A stretch of DNA of 64,000 nucleotides from NCBI GenBank assembly GCA_030431255.1, contig JAUIJL010000004.1:62001-126000 (forward strand). Reading direction: 5' to 3'. The notes beneath the pieces are model-generated. The model had not been told where the DNA came from. It was given only the letters and a program-made list of their open reading frames with translations, and made no database searches. Position 1 is the first letter of the stretch; each line of letters begins with the position of its first letter. The translations under genes and the position numbers were made by a program. This document shows, piece after piece, positions 1 through 7,688 of the stretch. Source of the stretch: Thermoanaerobaculia bacterium. GTDB lineage: Bacteria > Acidobacteriota > Thermoanaerobaculia > Multivoradales > J023.

Positions 1-516
1 ACCGGTAGCGGCCATATTAATTCCACCGAGCTCACCAGCGGCCTCTATTACAGCTACGTAGTGGTCGACGTTCCGCTCCTAGTGTCGAACCTCACCGGCT
101 GCAAACAACATCAATGGCGCGAGGCCGAGCGAGACTTGGCGGCCGAGGTGGTCCGCCGCATGGTGCACCTGATCGCCACCGTCAGCCCAGGTGCCAAGCT
201 CGGCTCTACCGCGCCGTACTCCTACGCCCACATGATGATGGTCGAATCCGGCTCCGAAGCCCCGCGCACCTTGGCCAACGCTTTCATGAACCCGGTCGGG
301 GCCAAAAGCGGCGACCTGATCGGTGCCACCTACAAGGCCTTGGCGGACCACATCCAAGAGCTCGACGCCGCCTACGGCAAACCGAGCGATGGCCGCAAAG
401 CCCTGGCTTTGGGCAACAAGGACTTGCTCAACGGCTCCGTCGACGAGCTCGTCCCCCTCACCGAGCTGGCGAGATTTGCTCACGATCAAATTGCCCCTGA
501 TCAGGTGGCTTCGTGA
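1..516 (+). CDS. cas7e: Cas7e (Cse4/CasC) backbone subunit, 3' part
   Basis: This is the C-terminal ~171 residues of the type I-E Cascade backbone protein, of which several copies coat the crRNA spacer. The frame is open from base 1, so the start lies outside the window. The stretch GHINSTELTSGLYYSYVVVDVPLLVSNLTG followed by LVHLIATVSPGAKLGSTAPYSYAHMM-type sequence (here MVHLIATVSPGAKLG) and RTLANAFMNPV is the characteristic Cas7e C-terminus. The stop TGA overlaps the GTG start of cas5e (GTGA), as expected for a tightly coupled cas operon. cas3, cas8e and cas11 would be expected just upstream, beyond the window edge. Identification is confident; only the N-terminal part is missing. Confidence 0.93.
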   Translation, partial: TGSGHINSTELTSGLYYSYVVVDVPLLVSNLTGCKQHQWREAERDLAAEVVRRMVHLIATVSPGAKLGSTAPYSYAHMMMVESGSEAPRTLANAFMNPVGAKSGDLIGATYKALADHIQELDAAYGKPSDGRKALALGNKDLLNGSVDELVPLTELARFAHDQIAPDQVAS

Positions 517-1343
517 GCGAAGAATCCATCTTGCGGGACGTGCTCGTCCTACGCCTCGATGCTCCGCTTATGAGCTTCGGCGGCGTGGCCGTGGACGAAA
601 CCCGCCCCACCCTCGAGCACCCAGGGCGCAGCATGCTCACCGGCCTGCTGGCCAACGCCTTGGGGTGGAGCCATGGGGATTTCGAGGCGCTCCAGCGTTT
701 GCAGCAGCGGCTCGATTTTGCCGTGCGCCAAGACCGCCCCGGGCGGTTGTTGGTGGACTATCAAACCGTGGATCTGAGCCAAGACTTCATGACCCAGAGC
801 TGGACCACCCGCGGCGCCCCAGAAAAGCGTGGCGGCGCGTCCCTCGGCACCCACATTCGCCGGCCACACTACTTGGCCGACGCGGCCTACACCGTGACCC
901 TAGTCCTGAATCCCGCGGACGAATCCCCGACCCTGGACGACTTGGAGGACGCCCTGCGCCATCCAGCCAGGCCGCTCTTCATCGGTCGAAAAACCTGCCT
1001 GCCCGCGCGACCTTTGGTGGGCGGGCGAGATCAAGAAGATCGCCTGAGCGCCCCATCGCCGGTCGAAGCGCTGGCCCTCGTGCCTCCTTGGCATGGATCG
1101 AGCCGAGCGTCGTCCAGGTCGGTGTCTTGGAGCACTCCAGAGGCCGAGTCGGCGAGCTGCAAGGTCTGGTGGTTCGAAACGGTGATCCAAAAACATCCTC
1201 GCATTCAGCGCCAACGAGCGCTCCCGATCTTCGACGACCGAGAGTGGCGGGTTCAAAAACATCGGGGGCGCCGATTCGTGATCGAAGGTCGATTGTTCGG
1301 CGAATCCCCCGAAAAGACCACCGAGGAGACATCCCATGCCTGA
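513..1343 (+). CDS. cas5e: Cas5e (CasD), Cascade crRNA 5'-handle subunit
   Basis: Cas5e caps the 5' handle of the crRNA in Cascade. The 276-residue product opens with LRLDAPLMSFGGVAVDETRPT, the usual Cas5e N-terminus, followed by GLLANALGW, YQTVDLSQDFM, RPHYLADAAYTVTL and PLFIGRKTCLPARPL, all in family order. The C-terminus (VWWFE near residue 220, DDREWRVQKHRGRRFVIEG near 240) matches the end of longer Cas5e proteins; at 276 residues it is somewhat longer than the E. coli protein (about 225). The GTG start overlaps the cas7e stop, and the 3' end overlaps the cas6e start by 8 bases. Position in the order cas7e-cas5e-cas6e supports the call. Confidence 0.93.
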   Translation: MSEESILRDVLVLRLDAPLMSFGGVAVDETRPTLEHPGRSMLTGLLANALGWSHGDFEALQRLQQRLDFAVRQDRPGRLLVDYQTVDLSQDFMTQSWTTRGAPEKRGGASLGTHIRRPHYLADAAYTVTLVLNPADESPTLDDLEDALRHPARPLFIGRKTCLPARPLVGGRDQEDRLSAPSPVEALALVPPWHGSSRASSRSVSWSTPEAESASCKVWWFETVIQKHPRIQRQRALPIFDDREWRVQKHRGRRFVIEGRLFGESPEKTTEETSHA

Positions 1344-2067
1344 GCTTGCCCCTTTGCCTCCTTTGCACATGGTGCAATTGAGCGTATCGAGCCGTGATCT
1401 CATGCGATCGGCCAAGACACAGAACATCCCCGAGCGGGCCGGCGACTTGGGCTATGTGCTGCACGGTCAGATGGCAGCGCTTTTCGGCGATCTGGCGCCC
1501 AAGCCCTTCCATGCCATGGAGCGCAACGGCTCGGTCACGGTGCTCGGCTATTCCGGTGCCGACCAAGACCTCCTCCGTGAGCAGGTGGATATTTTCGCCA
1601 AACCCGTCGACGCTCGGGCCCTGCGGGAATTGGCCACCAAAACCATGCCGTCCAGCTGGGATGTCGGCCGGCGCCTGGGTTTCGAAGTCCGCGTTTGCCC
1701 TACCGTTCGGCGGGGAGGGCGGGAATTCGATGCCTACTTCCAAGCCACTGAGACTTGGCCGGACGACAAGGACCTACCGCCCCGGGAACCGATCTACCGG
1801 GACTGGCTGGCTCTCAAGTTGGAAGGGGCTGCGGAGCTGAAGTCCTGCCGGCTGCACCGTTTCCGCATGTTCAAGCTCTTCCGACGAGAACAACGGGACG
1901 GTGGTGGTCGAAAGCCCACTCGACCCCGCTATCCCGACGTCGTGATGCGCGGCGAGCTCGAAGTCACCCACAGCGAAGCCTTCGCCCACCTCGTGGCCCG
2001 CGGCATCGGACGCCACCGGGCGTTCGGCTTCGGCATGTTGTTGTTGCGTCCGCCGTCGAGGGCCTGA
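1336..2067 (+). CDS. cas6e: Cas6e (CasE/Cse3) crRNA-processing endoribonuclease
   Basis: Cas6e cuts the pre-crRNA at the base of each repeat hairpin and stays bound to the 3' end. The 243-residue product has the family layout: an N-terminal ferredoxin-like fold starting HMVQLSVSS, a YVLHGQMAALFG segment whose His43 sits where Cas6e enzymes carry their catalytic histidine, and a C-terminal glycine-rich RNA-binding loop (GIGRHRAFGFGM, about residues 222-234) just before the stop. The expected substrate is the strong CCCCGC/GCGGGG hairpin in the repeats of the array at 3924-6147. The gene overlaps cas5e by 8 bases and ends 3 bases before cas1. The catalytic residue is assigned by position only. 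Confidence 0.92.
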   Translation: MPELAPLPPLHMVQLSVSSRDLMRSAKTQNIPERAGDLGYVLHGQMAALFGDLAPKPFHAMERNGSVTVLGYSGADQDLLREQVDIFAKPVDARALRELATKTMPSSWDVGRRLGFEVRVCPTVRRGGREFDAYFQATETWPDDKDLPPREPIYRDWLALKLEGAAELKSCRLHRFRMFKLFRREQRDGGGRKPTRPRYPDVVMRGELEVTHSEAFAHLVARGIGRHRAFGFGMLLLRPPSRA

Positions 2068-2070
2068 CCG

Positions 2071-2952
2071 ATGCTCAAAGGACGCCTGGGCCTCGAAGGG
2101 GCCCGGGTGCCCCACGCCGACCGACACGGTCTGATGTGGCTGGGTCGCGGGCAGCTGTCGGTGGAAAAGGGCACGTTGCGCTTCGTCACCGCCGGCTACG
2201 ACGAGCTGGACGCCGGCGACTATGCCGTTCCTTACCAGATGGTGTCGTGTTTCCTGATCGAGCCGGGATCGAGCGTCACCCACGACGCCTTGCGTTTGTT
2301 GGCGCGTCACGGCTGCGGTTTGGTGGCGGTGGGTGAGGGTGGCGTGCGCTTTTACGCCAGCTTGCCGGCCGGTCCGGACGCGTCGAAACGGGCCCGTCGG
2401 CAAGCGTTGATGTGGGCCGATACCGACGATCGCCTCGCCGTGGTCCACCGCATGTACCACTGGCGGCTGGGGGAGGATCTCGGCGTCACCGATCTCGACG
2501 CCTTGCGCGGCATCGAGGGCTCGCGGGTCAAAACCGCCTACAAGCTGGCGGCCGAGCAGCACGGCATCCGCTGGCGGGGGCGTCGCTACGACCGCAGCTC
2601 TCCCGATTCGGCGGATCGTCCGAATCAGGCCATCAATCACGCGTCGTCGGCCTTGCAAGGGGCGGCGGCGGTGGCCGTGGCCGCCACCGGCACCATTCCC
2701 CAGCTGGGTTTCATCCACGAAGGATCCGGCATCGCGCTCGCCCTCGATGTGGCGGACCTCTTCCGCGAGGAGATCCTGCTGCCGGTGGCGTTCGGCGCGG
2801 TGAAGGATCTGCAACAGCAGCCGGATCAACCCCTGGAGCGCTGTGTCCGTCGTCGAGCGGTCGCCACTTTTCGGCGCAAGCGGGTGGTCTCGCTCATGAT
2901 CGAACGCATCAAGGAGCTTTTCGATGCCCATGACGGTGGTGGTGACCCGTGA
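2071..2952 (+). CDS. cas1: Cas1e spacer integrase
   Basis: Cas1 is the catalytic subunit of the Cas1-Cas2 integrase that inserts new spacers at the leader end of the array. The 293-residue product starts LKGRLGLEGARVPHADRHGL, typical of the I-E subtype. The metal-binding triad can be placed by spacing against E. coli Cas1 (E141, H208, D221): here Glu149 in RGIEGSR, His216 in GFIHEGSG and Asp229 in DVADLF, with identical 67- and 13-residue intervals. The integrase therefore looks intact. The 3' end overlaps cas2 by 29 bases, implying coupled translation. It has about the family's usual length. Confidence 0.96.
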   Translation: MLKGRLGLEGARVPHADRHGLMWLGRGQLSVEKGTLRFVTAGYDELDAGDYAVPYQMVSCFLIEPGSSVTHDALRLLARHGCGLVAVGEGGVRFYASLPAGPDASKRARRQALMWADTDDRLAVVHRMYHWRLGEDLGVTDLDALRGIEGSRVKTAYKLAAEQHGIRWRGRRYDRSSPDSADRPNQAINHASSALQGAAAVAVAATGTIPQLGFIHEGSGIALALDVADLFREEILLPVAFGAVKDLQQQPDQPLERCVRRRAVATFRRKRVVSLMIERIKELFDAHDGGGDP

Positions 2953-3292
2953 CGTGCCGGGTCGATTCCGCGGCTTCCTAGCGAGCTGCATGTGTGAGAT
3001 CGCGCCGGGGGTCTACACGGCCCCGCGCATGAGCCGCAACGTGCGCGAGCGGATGTGGTCGGTGTTGGAGGAATGGTGGCTCGCCTATCCGCAGTGCTCG
3101 GTGCTGATGACCTGGCCCGAGGCCAAGCTGCCGGGGGGCCAAAACCTGCGAACCCTCGGTTTGCCGCGGCAGGATCTTCGGGATCATTGTGGCGTGTTCT
3201 TGGTGCGTCGTGGAACGCCGGGCGACGAGGCGGACGCACCGTCATCGGATCCGGCGACACCCGATCCCCATCCGGAAGGGACCGCGCCATGA
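2924..3292 (+). CDS. cas2: Cas2e adaptation protein
   Basis: Cas2e forms the central dimer of the Cas1-Cas2 integrase. The 122-residue product has the I-E hallmarks TVVVTRDVPGRFRGFLASCMCEIAPGVYTAPRMS-type N-terminus (beta strand then R-G-F-L), REMW-like VRERMW, and SVLMTW. After about residue 95 there is a short Asp/Pro-rich tail (GDEADAPSSDPATPDPHPEG) that is not part of the Cas2 fold. A second in-frame ATG lies 6 bases downstream and could be the true start. In some I-E systems a DEDDh exonuclease domain is fused after Cas2; here cas2 ends and a separate DEDDh gene follows in another frame 13 bases later. Confidence 0.94.
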   Translation: MPMTVVVTRDVPGRFRGFLASCMCEIAPGVYTAPRMSRNVRERMWSVLEEWWLAYPQCSVLMTWPEAKLPGGQNLRTLGLPRQDLRDHCGVFLVRRGTPGDEADAPSSDPATPDPHPEGTAP

Positions 3293-3305
3293 GCCGTCGT
3301 CCACC

Positions 3306-3818
3306 ATGAGCGGTTTGCTCGCGGCTCTTGCCGGGCTCGAGGATTGGATCGCCCTCGACACGGAAACCACGGGTCTCGGGCCCTACGACGTGGTGATCGA
3401 GGTGGCGGCAGTGCGCGGCGACGGCACGGTGTTGATCGAGTCCTTGGTGCGACCCGACCGTCCCGTGCACGGCACGGCCTCCGCGGTCCACGGTCTGCAC
3501 GCCGCCGACTTGGTGTCGGCACCGTCGTGGCCACAGGTGTGGCCTCGGCTGCAAAAGCTGCTGCTCAGCGTGCCGGTGTTGGCGTGGAACGCGGCCTTCG
3601 ACCTGCGTCTGCTCCGCCAAACTTGTGATCGTCACGATCTGCCGTTCCAAACCCCGAGGGCTTTGTGCCTACGAGAAGTCTTCAAGGAAAAGCATCCCCA
3701 CGTGCGCGGCACCCTCGATGCCGCGTGCTTGACCCTCGGCCTGCCGATTCGTGCCCAGCATCGAGCCCGGGTCGACGCCGAGGTGGCTCGGCAGGCCGCT
3801 TGGGCGATGCTGGGGTGA
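3306..3818 (+). CDS. Stand-alone DEDDh (DnaQ-like) 3'-5' exonuclease linked to cas2
   Basis: This 170-residue protein is a DnaQ-type 3'-5' exonuclease. The DEDDh signature is complete: Asp18 and Glu20 in ALDTETTGL (ExoI), Asp99 in AWNAAFDLRLL (ExoII), and His152 with Asp157 in QHRARVDAEVA (ExoIII). The start chosen is the ATG at 3306, 13 bases after the cas2 stop and in a different frame, so it is not a fusion as drawn. Known DnaQ-type nucleases, fused to Cas2 or acting in trans, trim the 3' ends of prespacers in type I-E systems. Position between cas2 and the leader suggests the same role here; that is inference. No Cas4 is present. A general proofreading or repair role cannot be excluded. 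Confidence 0.9.
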   Translation: MSGLLAALAGLEDWIALDTETTGLGPYDVVIEVAAVRGDGTVLIESLVRPDRPVHGTASAVHGLHAADLVSAPSWPQVWPRLQKLLLSVPVLAWNAAFDLRLLRQTCDRHDLPFQTPRALCLREVFKEKHPHVRGTLDAACLTLGLPIRAQHRARVDAEVARQAAWAMLG

Positions 3819-3923
3819 TGGGGTTTCGACCGGGCTCTCGATCGAGGGAGGGCACCGGGTGTAGAATCTTTGAAAACTGAATCCGGGTTTCGGCCACCCA
3901 TATCCGCGACAAAATGTCGCAGA
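3819..3923 (+). promoter_or_regulatory. CRISPR leader
   Basis: This 105-base stretch lies between the DEDDh nuclease gene and the first repeat. It is less GC-rich in its second half (TAGAAT at 3862-3867 could be a -10 element, but no good -35 is visible). A 6-bp inverted repeat, GCGACA (3906-3911) and TGTCGC (3915-3920), ends three bases before the first repeat. This side is taken as the leader because the repeat at the far end (6120-6147) is the degenerate one, and because the repeats read 5'-3' in the same sense as E. coli I-E repeats. Promoter and anchoring roles are inferred. Confidence 0.6.
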
Positions 3924-6147
3924 GTCTGCCCCGCGCCCGCGGGGATCGGCCCTCGTTGAGCACGGCCTCGATTTCGGCCTTGAAGTCTGCCCCGCGCCCG
4001 CGGGGATCGGCCCTGAGCTGCTCAGTGAGGACACCTTCGTGCATGGTCTGCCCCGCGCCCGCGGGGATCGGCCGATACTCGGCTCCGATCGCTTCACCGG
4101 AAGTGAGTCTGCCCCGCGCCCGCGGGGATCGGCCGCCGTTTGGTGACAGTTGTTTACGACAATGTGGGTCTGCCCCGCGCCCGCGGGGATCGGCCTTTGA
4201 TCTTCTTGCATTCGTTCTCCTACGCTCAGTCTGCCCCGCGCCCGCGGGGATCGGCCGTCACTGGGCGAAGTCGTCGAGCATGCGCTTCGGTCTGCCCCGC
4301 GCCCGCGGGGATCGGCCCCAGCTGTCGCGGTACGAGAACGGCAAGGTCTTGTCTGCCCCGCGCCCGCGGGGATCGGCCCTGAATAAGTGGACCTCGCCGA
4401 GAGGTCGCCGAGTCTGCCCCGCGCCCGCGGGGATCGGCCGGCAACAAATCCGGAGCCATCGCACAGAGCGCCGTCTGCCCCGCGCCCGCGGGGATCGGCC
4501 GTCGTGGCGATTGCCGAGGGCATGAAGCTCAACGTCTGCCCCGCGCCCGCGGGGATCGGCCTTCCCCTCTGCGAAAGGCGGCCATCGCCGAGAGGTCTGC
4601 CCCGCGCCCGCGGGGATCGGCCTCCCACCACCGAGCGGATCCGCCGCCACCTAGAGTCTGCCCCGCGCCCGCGGGGATCGGCCCATGGCTCCTCGTCTTC
4701 TGTTATCGGCGGATTAGTCTGCCCCGCGCCCGCGGGGATCGGCCCTCCCACAAATGCAGGAGGGAGTCATGAGCGAGGTCTGCCCCGCGCCCGCGGGGAT
4801 CGGCCGTCTGCGCGGCGCACCTCGGCCAGCAGCTCCAGGTCTGCCCCGCGCCCGCGGGGATCGGCCTTGGCGAAACGGTGGATCGGACAAGGGCTGTCAG
4901 TCTGCCCCGCGCCCGCGGGGATCGGCCGGGGTTGCTTTCGATCAGCTCGCGGACGGACCCGTCTGCCCCGCGCCCGCGGGGATCGGCCTTTGAGGAGCAG
5001 GTCAAAAAGCCGGTCCAGGCCGTCTGCCCCGCGCCCGCGGGGATCGGCCTTGGCTGATGCATTTTCCTCCTCCTCGCCACTCGTCTGCCCCGCGCCCGCG
5101 GGGATCGGCCCAATTGGGAAGGTGTATAGAGTTCGTGGCGTTCGGTCTGCCCCGCGCCCGCGGGGATCGGCCGGTATCCGGCGCTCCACTGCTCCCGACG
5201 CCCTTGTCTGCCCCGCGCCCGCGGGGATCGGCCCTTTTTCTAGACCGTGCTTTCCGTCGCGAGCTCGTCTGCCCCGCGCCCGCGGGGATCGGCCGGAATC
5301 ACCGCATCGACCCGCGCCGCATAGTCGGTCTGCCCCGCGCCCGCGGGGATCGGCCCTTGTCGAGAGAGCTACAGAAACTTTTCTACGAGTCTGCCCCGCG
5401 CCCGCGGGGATCGGCCGGCTTGTGGATCGTCTCCGCCTGTCGCTCTGGCGTCTGCCCCGCGCCCGCGGGGATCGGCCGGAGGAGCCTCGTGACTGGTGAT
5501 CTCAACAGGAGTCTGCCCCGCGCCCGCGGGGATCGGCCGCCGCATAAACAGGGTGGTCATGCCTACTCCGTGTCTGCCCCGCGCCCGCGGGGATCGGCCG
5601 CTATTTTTAGTCCACGCCCGGACAGGACTTATGTCTGCCCCGCGCCCGCGGGGATCGGCCGTCAGGCGGCGGAAGGGGTTGCGGCTCCTCGTCGTCTGCC
5701 CCGCGCCCGCGGGGATCGGCCTCGGCGGTGGTTTTGCTGTGGAGCACGTACTGCGTCTGCCCCGCGCCCGCGGGGATCGGCCTTCCTGCTTGGTAACGGC
5801 CCGGACCTGCTCTACGTCTGCCCCGCGCCCGCGGGGATCGGCCATCAGTCAGAACGGAATATCGTCGTCCGTGGGCGTCTGCCCCGCGCCCGCGGGGATC
5901 GGCCCCGCTTGCCGTAGTCGAGCGGATGTAGCGCTCGTCTGCCCCGCGCCCGCGGGGATCGGCCTTCCGATGAGCGCCCCATGTTTCCCTAAACGCCGTC
6001 TGCCCCGCGCCCGCGGGGATCGGCCGTCGACGGCGACCGCGGAAGCCGAGCCGGGACAGTCTGCCCCGCGCCCGCGGGGATCGGCCGTGCATGCGACGAT
6101 TGACGGCCCGGAAAAAGGCGTCTGCCCCGCGCCCGCGGGGATCGGCT
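3924..6147 (+). CRISPR. Type I-E CRISPR array, 37 repeats and 36 spacers
   Basis: Thirty-seven 28-base repeats occur with a 61-base period. The repeat begins GTCTG, contains the hairpin CCCCGC-GCCC-GCGGGG and ends ATCGGCC. Spacers are 33 bases except one of 34 (5111-5144) and one of 32 (5905-5936). The repeats look identical except the last, which ends GGCT instead of GGCC, marking the leader-distal end. By analogy with E. coli, Cas6e would cut after the hairpin (after repeat base 21), giving a handle that starts AUCGGCC. The base after the repeat is G 16, C 10, T 9 and A 1 times in 36. I did not recognise any spacer source. Confidence 0.98.
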
Positions 6148-6303
6148 CTACAACCAGCTCGGAGTGAGCCCCCTTATCAGGAATTGGCGCGTTTCCCTCC
6201 CAGACGTCACACCCTGTAGCGCGCCGGGCCGATGCCTTGATCCGAGGATCAGGATCGGCTCATCTAAGCCAATTTCCGAGATCCTCGATTTCAAAGGTCC
6301 ATC
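6148..6303. other. Array trailer and upstream region of the S74 gene
   Basis: This is 156 bases of non-coding sequence after the last repeat. It holds a small inverted repeat TGATCC-GA-GGATCA near 6238-6251 and an AAAGG ribosome-binding site just before the ATG at 6304. No further repeat or gene is visible. Confidence 0.45.
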
Positions 6304-7566
6304 ATGTTCTTAAAACTTGCGGTTCTATCTCTGCTTGCGACCCCCGTTATCTCTTCCGCTACACCCGACGCTTCTGAGCCGGTCCACCGGATCAGCGTCC
6401 AACAAGAAGATGTTCAAAGCTTTCGGCTGGAGGTGTTCGCCGACCAAGGACGCGAACGCATTTACGACTCGGGCATCGTGACCGGCCATCAAATCGAGCT
6501 CCAAAACGGAGATATTCCCGCTGGAGTCGACGATTTGGTCTATGAGCTGCGGACTTGGGACGCTGAGGGTCGGCTGGTGGGCAGTCATATGTCGCGATTG
6601 GGCGCTGATCCCATTTCGTCGATCAGCTTTGAGCAGATTCCGTCGCCACTTCAGGTGGTGGGCGGCTCGATTGAGCTTCAGGGGCCCGTGGACGTGGACG
6701 GCGACCTGAGTGTGGCCGGCACGACCCGTACCGCCGGGCTCACCGATTCCGTGGGTGGCGCGTTTTTCGGTACTTGTGCGGCGGCCTCGGCCATTCGCAG
6801 CATCGATACCGACGGCACGGTGCAATGCGAATCCACCGGCGACAATCTCGGCAATCACCAAGCCACGTCCAACATCCAGCTTCAGGGCCGGTTCCTTTCC
6901 GGGGACGGCGACAACGAAGGGCTCTTCATCGACAGCGCCGGCCGGGTGATGGTCGGCACGTCGGTCAGCAACAACGCACTTTTTCGGGTGGAGGATGCCG
7001 CCACGTCGTCGCGATTGGCGCTCAACACCACCTCGGGAGGCCCGGTGGCCTTCATCACCTCGCTCGACAACGACCCCTCGATCCTATCCATGGTGTCCAA
7101 TTCGGCTTCTTTCCAGCTGCGGGTCACCAGCGACGACCGATTCCACATCTTCACCACCTCGCCGGTGGTCAGCGTGGATCCCACTGGCCAGGTGGGCATC
7201 GGCATCGAAGACCCGAGCTTTTTGCTGCACGTCAACGGCAGCGCCGGCAAACCCGGTGGCGGCTCTTGGTCGTCCGCCTCGGACGCTCGCCTAAAGGATG
7301 TGGTCGACACCTTCGACCGGGGCTTGGAGGCGTTAAAGGCTCTTCGGCCCGTCCACTATCGCTATCGGCACGACAACCCTCTCGACTTGCCCACCGAGCC
7401 GGAGTACGTAGGTCTCTTGGCCCAGGACGTTCAACGGGCGGTGCCGGAAGCGGTCAGTGAAGATTCGGCCGGCTTTCTGCGAGTCAACAACGATCCGATT
7501 CTCTGGGCGATGCTGAACGCCATTTTGGAGCTGGAGCAGCGCGTGGAGGCTTGTGGCGCGCCGTAG
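6304..7566 (+). CDS. Secreted protein with C-terminal peptidase S74 (intramolecular chaperone) domain
   Basis: The 420-residue product has a Sec-type signal (MFLKLAVLSLLATPVISSA), a beta-rich central region with repeated short strands (NALFRVEDAATSSRLALNT, FQLRVTSDDRFHIFT, GQVGIGIEDPSFLLHVNGSAGKPGG-like sequence), and a C-terminal S74 domain: SDARLKD near residue 327, LRPVHYRYRHD, EYVGLLAQDVQRAVPEAV and a final helix LWAMLNAILELEQRVE. S74 domains trimerise and then cleave themselves from beta-helical stalks; the Ser of SDARLKD is the family nucleophile. Such domains are known in phage tail spikes but also in chromosomal secreted proteins. Nothing phage-like surrounds it. Its biological role is unknown. 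Confidence 0.8.
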   Translation: MFLKLAVLSLLATPVISSATPDASEPVHRISVQQEDVQSFRLEVFADQGRERIYDSGIVTGHQIELQNGDIPAGVDDLVYELRTWDAEGRLVGSHMSRLGADPISSISFEQIPSPLQVVGGSIELQGPVDVDGDLSVAGTTRTAGLTDSVGGAFFGTCAAASAIRSIDTDGTVQCESTGDNLGNHQATSNIQLQGRFLSGDGDNEGLFIDSAGRVMVGTSVSNNALFRVEDAATSSRLALNTTSGGPVAFITSLDNDPSILSMVSNSASFQLRVTSDDRFHIFTTSPVVSVDPTGQVGIGIEDPSFLLHVNGSAGKPGGGSWSSASDARLKDVVDTFDRGLEALKALRPVHYRYRHDNPLDLPTEPEYVGLLAQDVQRAVPEAVSEDSAGFLRVNNDPILWAMLNAILELEQRVEACGAP

Positions 7567-7688
7567 CTGGGATTCGGGTCGGCGGAGCTGAGCTCCGCGG
7601 TCGCGGGCCATGAGCCCTTCGGCCGGGAACGGTGAATCCATCGCGAGGCTCGTGGCGCTTTGCGATACGCTCGGATCGAGGCCCGACG

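Noticed and set aside
2924-3818. Cas2-DnaQ fusion broken by a frameshift
   Set aside because: Possible but not favoured: cas2 ends normally, and the nuclease has its own ATG before its first motif. Kept as a check in the finding rather than called a pseudogene.
3669-6167. Several long open frames across the repeat array on both strands, rich in PRARGDRP/PAPAGIG/PRPRGSA-like peptides
   Set aside because: They are translations of the CRISPR repeats, which contain no stop in several frames. Spurious proteins of this kind are a known annotation error; no start or ribosome-binding site supports them.
6304-7566. Prophage remnant, because of the S74 tail-spike-like domain next to CRISPR
   Set aside because: The protein has a Sec signal and no phage genes (terminase, capsid, tail, integrase) are nearby; S74 domains also occur on chromosomal secreted proteins.
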